From: Polyangiaceae bacterium
GTDB lineage: Bacteria > Myxococcota_A > Polyangia > Polyangiales > Polyangiaceae
Direction: 5' to 3'
Assembly: GCA_029266615.1 (NCBI GenBank)
Contig: JAQSWN010000034.1
Span: 1 to 41,981, forward strand
Length of the DNA: 41,981 nt
Numbering within the stretch: position 1 is the stretch's first letter; each line of letters starts with the position of its first letter. Both the position numbers and the translations under genes were made by a program. The notes beneath the pieces were generated by a model. The model saw only the letters and a list, made by a program, of their open reading frames with translations. It searched no databases and was not told the origin of the DNA. Positions 15,735 to 24,361 of the stretch are shown in pieces.

Positions 15735-18700
15735 TAGTAAACTCCTCGCCAGTTCGGTGCGTTGAAGCCAAAAAGGCCCGACACCTCTTGCATGAAGTCC
15801 AGGAGGCCCTGGTAGCTCTTCACGCGGTTTACAAAACGCTGTGACTTCACGACCGGCTGCCCATCGGTTCCTCGAACGTAGTTCAACGCACCCGTCTCCG
15901 GATCTGTTTCCGCCGTCTCGTAGGCTTCCAGGGTGAGGACGTTCATCCAGTCCAGCATGCGCGCGCCGATTCCGCGGTCGACAGCTTGCCCGTCGATCGT
16001 TTCCGTTCCGTAACGGTGAGCGACGTAGCTTTGACCGCTAAGGGGGTCAACCCAAGTGGCCTGCTGCTCGGGCGGGAAGAGCGGGGGCGCGTCCGTGCCG
16101 AGCCGGAAGATCCGCATCAGGTCTATCCAGTCCGTTTTGTAGCTTTCGGGGAGGTTCACCAACGCCGAAAACACGAGGAATTTCTGGACCTCGAACCCAA
16201 TCTCCGGGTCGATGGCCGCGGACTCTTCGGGGCCGCTCGCGTCGACCTCGGTTTCGCTGGGGTATTCCTTGCACAGCACGGCGCCCGAGCGGCGCCAGCA
16301 CACTTCGGGACCGTCCTTCGGCCAGAAGGAGCGGAAGCCCATGCCGAGGCTGGGGGTTTGGTCCGCGCCGAGCGCGGGGCGGCCATTCTTCGTTTCGACT
16401 CGCCAGCCGAGCGCGGTCTGGTCTTCGGTGAGCGCTGCCGCCAACAGCCGGCGCACGCCCTCGGGGAAGATGGTCGCGAAGCTGATGTTCCGGTAACGCC
16501 CGTCCGAAAAGTCGTCGCGGCTTTGGCTGATGAACCGATCTTCGCAGTCGGTCAGCATCTCCGCGACGAGCGTCTTGTCGTAGTAGGACCCCACCCACTG
16601 GTCGTACTGCGTGGCGTAGTAGCCCTTACTGCGGTCGAGCTGGTTGAACAGCGGGCGCCCGCCGAACAGTAGATCCGAGGCAATGCCCTGCGAGCCGTCC
16701 GGTACGGTGAAGAGCACGCCGCCGTTGTTTGGACCCGCGTTGACTTGCAGTTGCTGGTCGTCCGAGCGGAACACCGCGAAGCCCCCGGGCGTCGCGCCGT
16801 TGCGGGGATCGAAGGCGGCGTCCAGAAAGTGAGCGCCGCTGGTCGGACGCGTCAGAATGCGCGTGAAGTGATCGAACACCATGGAAGTGGCGATCGCGCT
16901 CGGGCGCAAGAGCCCGTCCGCCTCCGTGTCGCCGGTCGTGTAGAGCTCCAGCAAGTCCGTCGCGCTGAACAGCTCGCTGAACAAGCCAAAGCCTTTGCTG
17001 ATCTCCTTCAGCTTCGCGTTGTAGCGCGTGTACCCGCGCATAAACGCTTGCTTCAGGCTGAACGAGGAGCGGTTGCGCCGGTAGCTTTCCCACAGGTGCG
17101 AGTCCTCGTAGCTGTTGATCATGAAGTTGACGATTTCGTACGCGTCGGCGCCGTGGTCGTCGCGCAGCACGGCCAGATTGCCGATGTCCGCGTACTCGTC
17201 CGAGCCGAACATGTACGGTCGCCGCACGCGCCCCCGCGAATCGAACTTGCGCGGGTCGCCGCCGAAGGCGCCGAACGCTTGCTGGAAGCCGGGCGCGTCC
17301 AGCTGGAGCTCCGAGTACGCCACGTAGTCGTTCGGCATGCCGTCGCACTTCGTGCCGTTGACGATTTGGCCATCGAATACGGGGCTATATTTGCCGTTCT
17401 GCGCTTCGTCCCAGTCCGCAGGGGGAGACGTATCGGCCGGGCGGCACTCGCGCACCAAACCGAGCTTTTGCGCCAGCTGCGAGTAGTGGAAAAAGGCGCT
17501 GTTGTCTCGGTACCAGGGGCCGCCGATGCCGCCGAAGCTGCTGTCGATGAGGTCGCTGATGGTGCGGCCGTTGTTCGAGCAAGAGCGGCTCGTCCCGTTC
17601 GCCGAAGGCGGGCAGCGTACGGATGGATCGTCCACGACGTCCGTCACGTCCGCATAGCCGAAGCGGATCGCGGCGCGGTCGTAGGCGCCCAGACCGACGG
17701 CTTCTTGAGTGAGGTCACCCGGATAGTCCATGACCGAGGTGTGCTCCCACATCGAGATCAGGCCGTCTCTTTCCTGGGGCGTCACGGGGTCGCGCCAGCG
17801 GGGGCCGACGCAGGAGGCACCGTCCGCCGTCGCCTCCGCGCAGTACGATGTTTCACTGCCGTCCTGCGTGCGGAGCTGCCAGTACTGGGGGTGGTAGTTG
17901 AGCGCGTCGTAGGAGCTCGTGAACACGTGACGCAAGCCCATCGAATGCCCGAGCTCGTGCAACATGACGCCGTAAGTGAGGTAGCGGCGCACGTAGTCGT
18001 GCCACTTCTGGTTTCGCTCCATCACCTCCGCGCTGCTCGGATTTTCCGGTAACGGGAACTTCTCGGCCAGGATTTGGGCCCAGTCGTCCACGCTGATCGG
18101 ATCCGGCCCGCTCAACATGCACTGGCCGTCTTGCCCCATCTGGTTTTCGCGCAGGCGGTCGAGCTCGGCCTTGAAAGCGACCGCGTTGCCACGCAGCGGG
18201 GAGGCGAGGTCCAGCGTAGTCGCCGACGGCGGGGTGGATGGGTTCAACCCCGCGAGCCGGAGGAAAGAGTTGCTGGTCAGCTTCGTTTCGACCGCGCTGT
18301 CGCGAGCCGTGAGCAAGCGCGCTCGCGCGCCCGCATTGCCCGAGCCGAGGATCGCGTCCCCGAATTTGGAGCGCGCCTGTTGAGAGGCCCAGTCGATCAG
18401 GTCACGCTGCTTCAGGTTCGGCCGCGTCTTCGGAGTGGGGCCGGTCTGCAGTTGGCGGTCCACTGCGGCGAGACGGCGGCCCACCTGCGCGTTGTCCAAG
18501 ATGGGCGCGCTCACCAGCCGCGGCGCCGGGGCACGGGTGCTGGCGGCGAGGTAGTCGTTCAAGTAACGACCGCTGGAGACGTCCTCGTTCGAAATCTCCC
18601 CGAGGTACCAGCGCATCTGGTCGACGGTCAGCTGGGTGCGGTAGTCCGTGACCGCGTTCCAAATGTTCACGCTGGCCGCGACGACCTCGCCCGTCAGCGG

Positions 18701-20257
18701 GTCGATCGCATCCGCCAAGATTCCCCACGGCGAAGGCACCTGCGGGTTCTGGATGACGTTCGTCATGTTGTAACGAAGGTCGCCCACGCGCGCGAGCAGG
18801 CCGCGCGCGCCGCACTCGGCGGGGTCTTCTTCGATGACGGGGTTGTGGCAGAATACGAACACCGGCACCGGCTCGTGCTCGAGGATGTCCGCGCGCGTCT
18901 CGCTGGTCGGAAACTGCTCTTTACAGGCGGCGATCTCCTCGTCGCTCTGCTGCGTGCCGGTCTGGGAAACGCGCAGGCATTCCGTGTAGCGGGCGGTTAG
19001 CACCGCGTGCCGCAGCGAGACGTCCCACTGGGACACCGCGTCCCGCACCGTGCCAAACAAACTAGGGTCGCTGTCTGGCCCATAATAGAACGGGCGCGTC
19101 TTCACTTCCCGATCCTTGTACGGGAGCGTGCAAGCGTGAGCGAACTTGTCGCAACGCGAGCCGCCTCCCACCGCGTCGCACTCGTCGGCAGTGCCGGTGA
19201 CGGGGGAGCCGTCACGATCCGGATCGGCGCCAGGCGGCGTGGTCTCCTGCGTATTGCAGCGGACGAGCTCGCCCGACGCGTCGCGCGCATGCGACTGCTC
19301 CCAGATGTTGTGGCGCGAAGCGAAGCGGTACCATTTGTCGTCGACGATGCCGTACTTGCGCTCGAAGCCGCGACGCTCGGCGGTGGTGAACATGCCGAAC
19401 ATGTCCATGCGCGTGCCGTCCCAATCCACCGCTTGGTAGTCGGTGTCCGTCGCGCGCCGGAAAGACAGGCGGATCTTCACCTCGACCGGGTTGCAGTCCG
19501 CGATGGGCGCGCCTCCGCCCAAGACGTCCGGCGAGAAGAAGCAGGCGGGAAACGTGCCGAAAGGCGTGTTCAGGATCTGAGGGGTGACGTATACCTTGTT
19601 CGTGATGTCGAAGTAGCCGCTGCTCGCCTCGAACACGGGCGCGTCGGGGTCGCTCGGGTCCTTCACGGAGTAGGCGACGGGCTCGTAGACCAGCGGCTCG
19701 TCCGCGAAGATTTTCAGCGCCGCCAACGTGTCCAGGTCGTACGCGGAGCTGATGAGGTTTTGCGACCAGTCCACGCGCATGAACTCGCGCTCGTACCAGG
19801 GACGATCGGTCGAGTTTTCGACGACGACGTTGAGCTCTTCACCGGTCTGAGGGTTGTAGTCACGCCGCACGTCGAAGTGCTTCTCGATGCGGAAGGCGGC
19901 GGCGATCTGCCCCGTGTTCGTCTCCTCGATACCGTTGCCGGTGGAGCCCTCGATGCGCTCGTACGCGAGCCGCGCGAGGAGCTTGTCCTCGGTGATCTCC
20001 CAGCGGACGCGCGCCGTCGTCTGCGCGTAGCTCGCCGTGAACAGGCCGCTCTGAGAAGCTCCGTAGTCGACGTCCGCCACCGTCGGCCGGTAGTAAAACT
20101 GCGGGTCGTCTCCGTCTTCCGTGAGCGAAGCTCCCACGAAGAAGCTCTTCTGCAGCGCCTCGGGCTGCACGCGATTGATGGGAGCGCGCTCACTGGCGCA
20201 ACCGCTGGACAACGCAAGCCACGCAAACGCCACGCAATAGCGAACACTTCGGTTCAT
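15734..20257 (-). CDS. Very large zinc metalloprotease lipoprotein (metzincin)
   Basis: This 1507-residue protein starts at an ATG at 20257 behind an AGGAG ribosome site; a TTG one codon earlier is less likely. Residues 1-21 are a lipoprotein signal with lipobox L-S-S-G-C (Cys 20). The catalytic motif H-E-L-G-H-S-M-G-L-R-H lies at 767-777: His 767, 771 and 777 bind zinc and Glu 768 is the base. A Met-turn S-V-M-D-Y-P with Met 843 follows, as in metzincins. The first 600 residues resemble the beta-rich N-terminal part of large zinc-dependent metalloproteases (DUF5117/DUF4953-like, by recollection), and about 630 residues follow the active site. It is likely a surface or periplasmic protease. 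Its substrate is unknown. It is transcribed with the lipoprotein gene that overlaps its stop codon. Confidence 0.88.
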   Translation of the reverse strand: MNRSVRYCVAFAWLALSSGCASERAPINRVQPEALQKSFFVGASLTEDGDDPQFYYRPTVADVDYGASQSGLFTASYAQTTARVRWEITEDKLLARLAYERIEGSTGNGIEETNTGQIAAAFRIEKHFDVRRDYNPQTGEELNVVVENSTDRPWYEREFMRVDWSQNLISSAYDLDTLAALKIFADEPLVYEPVAYSVKDPSDPDAPVFEASSGYFDITNKVYVTPQILNTPFGTFPACFFSPDVLGGGAPIADCNPVEVKIRLSFRRATDTDYQAVDWDGTRMDMFGMFTTAERRGFERKYGIVDDKWYRFASRHNIWEQSHARDASGELVRCNTQETTPPGADPDRDGSPVTGTADECDAVGGGSRCDKFAHACTLPYKDREVKTRPFYYGPDSDPSLFGTVRDAVSQWDVSLRHAVLTARYTECLRVSQTGTQQSDEEIAACKEQFPTSETRADILEHEPVPVFVFCHNPVIEEDPAECGARGLLARVGDLRYNMTNVIQNPQVPSPWGILADAIDPLTGEVVAASVNIWNAVTDYRTQLTVDQMRWYLGEISNEDVSSGRYLNDYLAASTRAPAPRLVSAPILDNAQVGRRLAAVDRQLQTGPTPKTRPNLKQRDLIDWASQQARSKFGDAILGSGNAGARARLLTARDSAVETKLTSNSFLRLAGLNPSTPPSATTLDLASPLRGNAVAFKAELDRLRENQMGQDGQCMLSGPDPISVDDWAQILAEKFPLPENPSSAEVMERNQKWHDYVRRYLTYGVMLHELGHSMGLRHVFTSSYDALNYHPQYWQLRTQDGSETSYCAEATADGASCVGPRWRDPVTPQERDGLISMWEHTSVMDYPGDLTQEAVGLGAYDRAAIRFGYADVTDVVDDPSVRCPPSANGTSRSCSNNGRTISDLIDSSFGGIGGPWYRDNSAFFHYSQLAQKLGLVRECRPADTSPPADWDEAQNGKYSPVFDGQIVNGTKCDGMPNDYVAYSELQLDAPGFQQAFGAFGGDPRKFDSRGRVRRPYMFGSDEYADIGNLAVLRDDHGADAYEIVNFMINSYEDSHLWESYRRNRSSFSLKQAFMRGYTRYNAKLKEISKGFGLFSELFSATDLLELYTTGDTEADGLLRPSAIATSMVFDHFTRILTRPTSGAHFLDAAFDPRNGATPGGFAVFRSDDQQLQVNAGPNNGGVLFTVPDGSQGIASDLLFGGRPLFNQLDRSKGYYATQYDQWVGSYYDKTLVAEMLTDCEDRFISQSRDDFSDGRYRNISFATIFPEGVRRLLAAALTEDQTALGWRVETKNGRPALGADQTPSLGMGFRSFWPKDGPEVCWRRSGAVLCKEYPSETEVDASGPEESAAIDPEIGFEVQKFLVFSALVNLPESYKTDWIDLMRIFRLGTDAPPLFPPEQQATWVDPLSGQSYVAHRYGTETIDGQAVDRGIGARMLDWMNVLTLEAYETAETDPETGALNYVRGTDGQPVVKSQRFVNRVKSYQGLLDFMQEVSGLFGFNAPNWRGVY

Positions 20258-20263
20258 CAAAGG

Positions 20264-20268
20264 CTCCT
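20264..20268 (-). promoter_or_regulatory. Shine-Dalgarno that decides the metzincin start
   Basis: AGGAG on the minus strand lies 6 bases before the ATG at 20257. It favours this ATG over the TTG immediately upstream and supports the lipoprotein signal peptide. Confidence 0.6.
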
Positions 20269-20380
20269 GGGCTTCCGACTAGCCGACAGGCTGATCGCGC
20301 CGAACGCAGCTTAGCCCGAAGTTTAGGCTAGAACCGTTACCTTTTGGTCTCGAACCCGCCGAATCTGGCTCGGATGTAGG

Positions 20381-21667
20381 CTAACGCTCCAACCGAACTT
20401 CTACCGCGCGAGCGTGACCGTCCAAGCCTTCCGCGCGCGCGAACGCGGCGATCGAACCCGCTTGGTCGCGTAGCGCGGCAGCTTCATAGCTGATCAGAGA
20501 GGTGCGCGACACGAAGTGGTAGACGCCGAGGGGCGAGCCGTACCGCACCGCACCGCCCGTTGGCAGCACATGCGACGGACCAGCGACGTAGTCGCCCGCG
20601 GCTTCCGGGGTCATCGGCCCCACGAAAATGGCTCCCGCGCGCAGCACGCCCCGCGCGAGCTCGGCCGGCTCCGCGGTGTGAACCGCGACGTGCTCGGCCG
20701 CTAGCAGGGTCGCGACGCGCGCGAGCTCCGCGCGCTCGTGCACCACGAAGGCGAGCCCGTTCTCGTTCAAGGATGCTTCCGCAATGTTGCGTCGTGGCAA
20801 GTCCGCCAGCTGCCGTTCGAGCTCCGCTCGGACGCGCTCCACGAATCCCTCGCTCCGACACAGGAGCAGGGCGTACGCCGCTTCGTCGTGCTCGGCCTGC
20901 GAGATCAAATCTGCCGCCACCCAGCGCGGGTTGGCGTCGTCGTCCGCGATGACCAGGATTTCGCTCGGACCCGCAAGGCTGTCGATGTCGACCTCTCCGA
21001 ATACCAATCGCTTGGCGGCGGTAACGTAGAGGTTTCCGGGACCAACGATTTTGTCGACGCGCGGCACGCTCTCCGTGCCGTAGGCGAGCGCGGCGACGGC
21101 TTGAGCCCCGCCCGCGTCTAGAATCGCCGTCACCCCCGCGAGGTGCGCGGCTGCGCGCACCTCGACGCTGATCTGCGGACACGCGAGGATGATCTCGCGC
21201 ACGCCCGCGACGCGCGCGGGGATGGCCGTCATGAGGACACTCGACGGGTACTTGGCCTTGCCTCCCGGGGCGTAGACCCCCGCCTTGTCCACGGCCGCCA
21301 CGCGGCTCTCCAGCGTGACGCCGTTTTCCTCGTAGGCGAAGCCTTGGAGGTGGCGCTTTTGCTCTTCGTGATAACGACGGACTCGCGTTGCGGAAAGCTC
21401 GAGGGCGGTCCGCACCGCGGCGGGCAGGGCTTCGAGCGCCGCTTTGCCGTCGTAGTCGCGAACGAGAAGCTGCGCGGGGCGCCGCTGCTCGTGCTTCTCC
21501 ACATAGCCGAGCACCGCCGCGTCGCCACCGGCGCGCACCGACGCCAGTATCTCCTTCACGACCGGTTCGACGCGCTCGAGGTCGGTTTCCCCGCGACGTT
21601 CCAGGCGCGCGAGAGCTTGCGAAAAACCGGGGCTCTTCGCGTCCAGGGAGCGGTAGGTGATGGTCAT
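20381..21667 (-). CDS. hisD: Histidinol dehydrogenase
   Basis: HisD performs the last two oxidations of histidine synthesis, L-histidinol to L-histidine, with NAD and zinc. The ATG at 21667 (M-T-I-T-Y-R) gives 428 residues, against 434 in E. coli; the frame remains open upstream only as antisense of the next gene. The zinc ligands expected from the E. coli enzyme are present at nearly the same numbers: Gln 257, His 260, Asp 359, His 418. The catalytic Glu-His pair stands at 325-326. The segments A-G-V-Y-A-P-G-G and V-D-K-I-V-G-P-G-N are diagnostic. Its start overlaps the stop of the SUKH-like gene by 4 bases. No other his gene is in the window, so the pathway is dispersed here. Confidence 0.96.
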   Translation of the reverse strand: MTITYRSLDAKSPGFSQALARLERRGETDLERVEPVVKEILASVRAGGDAAVLGYVEKHEQRRPAQLLVRDYDGKAALEALPAAVRTALELSATRVRRYHEEQKRHLQGFAYEENGVTLESRVAAVDKAGVYAPGGKAKYPSSVLMTAIPARVAGVREIILACPQISVEVRAAAHLAGVTAILDAGGAQAVAALAYGTESVPRVDKIVGPGNLYVTAAKRLVFGEVDIDSLAGPSEILVIADDDANPRWVAADLISQAEHDEAAYALLLCRSEGFVERVRAELERQLADLPRRNIAEASLNENGLAFVVHERAELARVATLLAAEHVAVHTAEPAELARGVLRAGAIFVGPMTPEAAGDYVAGPSHVLPTGGAVRYGSPLGVYHFVSRTSLISYEAAALRDQAGSIAAFARAEGLDGHARAVEVRLER

Positions 21668-22278
21668 GTCCAGTGCCCCGCCTTCAACGCGGCGGGATCG
21701 TACTCGCGGATCTTCGGGCCGAGCGCTTCGCGGAAGACTTGCTCGTCGTCCACGTCCAGCCCGCGGTCGGGGAAGTGCTTGGCCACTTCCATGCCGATCG
21801 CCAAAATGCGTAGGAACATCGCAAAGCTGGAGGCGCAGAGCCGCGGCCGCCAAGTCTCCGTTCCGTTCATCGCCGTGTAAACCTGGCAGTCACCTTCGGC
21901 GTCTGCGGTGGCGGTGTCCAAGAAGTAGGGGTCACCGAGCAACGTGCTGTGCCCGATGATCACCCAGGTGCTGCGCCAGCCGTTGGGGCCGATCTGACCC
22001 TGAGGTCGGGGCTGCCCGTCCTCTTGGAGGGCGAAGCCGCGCTGCTCCTCCAGCAGGCGTTCGGCGGGGATCAGCCGTACGCGCTCGGCGGGGGTTGCCG
22101 TCTCCAGGTCCACAGGATTGAACGCGAGGAAAAATTCTCGAACGCGCCGCACGATTCGAAGCTTGGCGCGCAGCTCGTCCACGACGGAAGCCTCCGCCTT
22201 GCCCCATTGGACGGGCACCTTGCGACGCTCGAAGGAATTTCGCAGCGCTGAAATCGACTCAGCCAGATCGCTGTCCAC
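21664..22278 (-). CDS. SUKH (SMI1/KNR4)-like protein overlapping hisD
   Basis: This 204-residue protein is read from a GTG at 22278. The second half has the SMI1/KNR4 (SUKH) pattern. A strand-rich region contains W-R-S-T-W-V-I-I-G-H and G-D-P-Y-F-L-D-T, the D-P-x-F-x-D segment typical of this superfamily. Then comes Y-T-A-M-N-G and a helix carrying S-S-F-A-M-F-L-R-I-L. There is no signal peptide. SUKH proteins are widespread in bacteria as immunity proteins to polymorphic toxins, but many stand alone without a toxin. No toxin gene adjoins this one; the flanking genes are hisD (ATGA overlap) and an envelope protein. Translation with hisD is probably coupled. Assignment to SUKH is by pattern only, and the role is unknown. 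Confidence 0.65.
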   Translation of the reverse strand: MDSDLAESISALRNSFERRKVPVQWGKAEASVVDELRAKLRIVRRVREFFLAFNPVDLETATPAERVRLIPAERLLEEQRGFALQEDGQPRPQGQIGPNGWRSTWVIIGHSTLLGDPYFLDTATADAEGDCQVYTAMNGTETWRPRLCASSFAMFLRILAIGMEVAKHFPDRGLDVDDEQVFREALGPKIREYDPAALKAGHWT

Positions 22279-22382
22279 GGTCTTCGCAACCCTATGAAAG
22301 GCGTAAGGCCCTGTTCTTACTTGCTCTTTCGGCTAACGCAAGCCCCGCGAGCCGTCTTCGGAAAGCTGAAGCATTTCCAGGG

Positions 22383-23126
22383 CTAAAAGGTGTACCGCAG
22401 CGCGAGGCCCGAGAGCCAAGTCAGGGGCGCCTGCTGGTCGCGGTCGCGCTTGAGCGCTCGGGGGTAGTGCCGAATGCCGCCGTGGAGAGCCAACGCCAGG
22501 TGGGGGTTTACTTGATACCACTCCACGCCAAGCTCCCCGCTCTGGTACAGGCCGAGCTCTTCCGCGTGCTGGTACCCGTACAGCTCCAGCACGTCCTCGG
22601 TCGCTCGCCCGGCGCCGACGCTGCCTTGCACGTAAACTCCGATGCGGTCGGTCGGCTTGATGGTGAGCCGGACGCCGGCGCCGACGTTCCAGAATACGAA
22701 GGAGCGAGGCGGCGGGGGGCGCTTCGCGTAGCTGGTGCTCGCGACGAACAAGTCCGACTCCGCAAACACCATCAGCCAGCGCAGTGGCTCGTAACCGAAG
22801 CGGAGCCCGAACCAGGGCGCGGTGGGGGTGATGTTCTTCAAATGGCCGAGCTGGCCCATCACCCCGATGCTCGACTCCAACACGAAGCCACTCCGGCGAG
22901 GGGGAGGAGGGGGAGCTGCCGCGTCGTCTGCCGGAGCACGGCTCTCCCCGCGCGACTTGGGCATGGCCCGCGAGTCCAGCCAGGCGTCGATTTCCTCCGG
23001 CGTCAGCTGGCGCTCCTTGGGTGGGCCTTCCGCGGCGCGTGCGCTTCCGAGCGTGAGCCATGACGCGAGACCGCACGCGAGCGCGAGCGCCGAGCGAACC
23101 CCACGGAGCGAACCTCGAAGCGCCAT
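22383..23126 (-). CDS. Outer-membrane beta-barrel-like protein (possibly CglE-like)
   Basis: A 247-residue protein starts at the ATG at 23126 (M-A-L-R-G-S); a start 13 codons upstream would put charged residues before the signal and is less likely. Residues 1-32 are a signal peptide ending A-R-A-A. A polar segment with a P-P-P-P-P run follows (to about 80), then a beta-rich domain. That domain has R-L-T-I-K-P, G-V-Y-V-Q-G-S-V-G-A, L-G-V-E-W-Y-Q-V-N and a C-terminal A-L-R-Y-T-F. The final Phe and alternating strands indicate outer-membrane insertion. The strand pattern reminds me of the CglE group of myxobacterial gliding proteins, but I cannot verify this. It follows pyrE by 59 bases and precedes the SUKH-like gene by 104. 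Confidence 0.7.
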   Translation of the reverse strand: MALRGSLRGVRSALALACGLASWLTLGSARAAEGPPKERQLTPEEIDAWLDSRAMPKSRGESRAPADDAAAPPPPPRRSGFVLESSIGVMGQLGHLKNITPTAPWFGLRFGYEPLRWLMVFAESDLFVASTSYAKRPPPPRSFVFWNVGAGVRLTIKPTDRIGVYVQGSVGAGRATEDVLELYGYQHAEELGLYQSGELGVEWYQVNPHLALALHGGIRHYPRALKRDRDQQAPLTWLSGLALRYTF

Positions 23127-23185
23127 GAAGCCCTCGAAGCTAGTGCGGCGTCCCCAAAGTGACAATTGCTTTGGGGCGGACGGGG

Positions 23186-23740
23186 TCAGCTCATGAAATC
23201 GGCTTTGGTCGCGACTGTGACCAAAGGTAGGCCCGCGGCGCGGATGGTCTCGGCTCCGCCCTCCTGGCGGTCCACCAACGCAACGATGCCCACGACGACG
23301 GCGCCGGCCTCTTTCAGAGACTCTACGGCTTTGAGGCTAGAGCCGCCGGTGGTCACGACGTCTTCCAAGAGCGCGACTTTGAGGCCGGGCTTGAGCGACT
23401 TGTCACCTTCTACGAGCTTGGTCGTGCCGTGGTCCTTCTTGGCTTTCCGCACATAGAGTGCGTTCAGCGGACGGCCCCGTTGGAAGCTGACCAGCGAGAC
23501 GGCGCTCGCCAGCGGGCAGCCGCCGAGCTCCACTCCTCCCACGGCTTCGCACGCGGGGAGATCGGAAAGTAAGTCGAACATCAGCTCCCCGATCAGCGCG
23601 TGACCCTCGGCCGTGAGCATCGTCTGCTTGCAGTCGATGAAGAAGTCGCTCTCGCGACCGGAGGCCAGAATGACTTTGCGTCGCTCGAAGCTCCGCTCGG
23701 CGAGGAGCTGGATGAGGCGCGCGCGCTTCGAGTCCGTCAC
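23186..23740 (-). CDS. pyrE: Orotate phosphoribosyltransferase
   Basis: PyrE joins orotate to PRPP to make OMP in de novo pyrimidine synthesis. It has 184 residues and a GTG start at 23740 that overlaps the stop of the third bactofilin (GTGA). The PRPP-binding motif V-A-L-L-E-D-V-V-T-T-G-G-S is at 122-134. The upstream L-A-S-G-R-E-S-D-F-F-I-D-C-K, G-G-V-E-L-G-G-C-P-L-A and catalytic-loop segment Y-V-R-K-A-K-K-D-H-G are all typical. The length is slightly below the usual 190-215 residues but no motif is missing. Association with bactofilins is the notable feature, since no other pyr gene is near. Confidence 0.95.
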   Translation of the reverse strand: MTDSKRARLIQLLAERSFERRKVILASGRESDFFIDCKQTMLTAEGHALIGELMFDLLSDLPACEAVGGVELGGCPLASAVSLVSFQRGRPLNALYVRKAKKDHGTTKLVEGDKSLKPGLKVALLEDVVTTGGSSLKAVESLKEAGAVVVGIVALVDRQEGGAETIRAAGLPLVTVATKADFMS

Positions 23741-24360
23741 TCGTCGCGCCCCTTTTTCCTCTTGGCCTTGGCGCCTTTACCCAGGGAAGGAAGGACGGGG
23801 GGCGGCGGGCGTCGCTCCGGCTCGCGAGCGCGCACTGGGGGCGGGGGCGTATCGAGCGCTTCGTCCGCTTCTTCTTCTTCGCCGGCTCCGTCGTCGTCGT
23901 CGTCGTCCTCGTCCGGAGCGGGGGGCGGCGGCGGGGGCGGCGGCGGCGGCAACTTCGGCTCCGCCTTGGCGACCGGCTTGGCTGCGAAAGCGACCGGCTT
24001 GAAGGCGCTCGCCACGGGCCGTTTGACGGCGGCGACCGCGGGCTCGCCCTCGGTGCGCACGTTGCCGCGAACGAGCGCACCCGCCCCGATACCGATTCGG
24101 GGCGCGCTCAAGTCTCCAACGACGCGCGCGCCGCGTTCCAGCGTCACCGCGTCGGTGCCGCGCAGATCGCCTTTGACCGCGCCTTGCACCCGCACGCGCG
24201 CGCCGGACACGTTGCCGAGAACGGAGGCGCCTTCGCCGACCGCGACGTCGCCGCTCATGGTGACGTCGCCCTCGACGTGACCGAAAATTTCGAGAGAGCC
24301 ATCGCCCTCCACGCTGCCGCGCACGGTGGTTCCGGCGCCGATGATCGAGCTTTGGCTCAC
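23737..24360 (-). CDS. Bactofilin with long disordered C-terminal tail (third of three)
   Basis: Bactofilins (DUF583/PF04519) polymerise without nucleotide into filaments that scaffold envelope, stalk, pilus or chromosome-positioning machinery. This 207-residue copy starts from a GTG one base after the previous stop. Residues about 8-110 form the right-handed beta-helix, with repeated G-D-V-x-x-x-x-x-V-x-x-G rungs. The remaining half is a tail unlike its neighbours: K-P-V-A repeats (about 115-135), a run of ten Pro, an acidic run of Asp and Glu, another Pro-rich stretch and a basic K-R-K-K end. Such tails recruit partners, as in Myxococcus BacP (established for that organism, inferred here). 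Its stop overlaps pyrE by four bases. Confidence 0.9.
   Translation of the reverse strand: MSQSSIIGAGTTVRGSVEGDGSLEIFGHVEGDVTMSGDVAVGEGASVLGNVSGARVRVQGAVKGDLRGTDAVTLERGARVVGDLSAPRIGIGAGALVRGNVRTEGEPAVAAVKRPVASAFKPVAFAAKPVAKAEPKLPPPPPPPPPPAPDEDDDDDDGAGEEEEADEALDTPPPPVRAREPERRPPPPVLPSLGKGAKAKRKKGRDE
23885..23952 (-). repeat. GTC and CGG trinucleotide microsatellites in the bactofilin tail
   Basis: On the plus strand a GTC tract (about 23891-23910) encodes the Asp run and a CGG/GGG tract (about 23920-23950) encodes the ten-proline run. Both are in frame, so slippage would lengthen or shorten the disordered tail without disrupting pyrE coupling. Confidence 0.7.
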
Positions 24361-24361
24361 G

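Noticed and set aside
16745..18052. A 435-codon plus-strand open frame in the metzincin gene
   Set aside because: It lies entirely opposite the metalloprotease, including its zinc motif, and is Arg/Val/Ala-rich without motifs.
19007..20314. A second 435-codon plus-strand open frame in the metzincin gene
   Set aside because: It is also opposite the metalloprotease N-terminus and has no recognisable start context or domain.
20312..20330. TAGCC/GGCTA hairpin between hisD and the metzincin gene as a terminator or operator
   Set aside because: The stem is only five bases with a nine-base loop and no T-run, too weak to call.
21664..22278. Toxin-immunity pair at the SUKH-like gene
   Set aside because: No toxin-like or polymorphic-toxin gene adjoins it. 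The flanking genes are hisD and an outer-membrane protein, so an immunity role here has no support.
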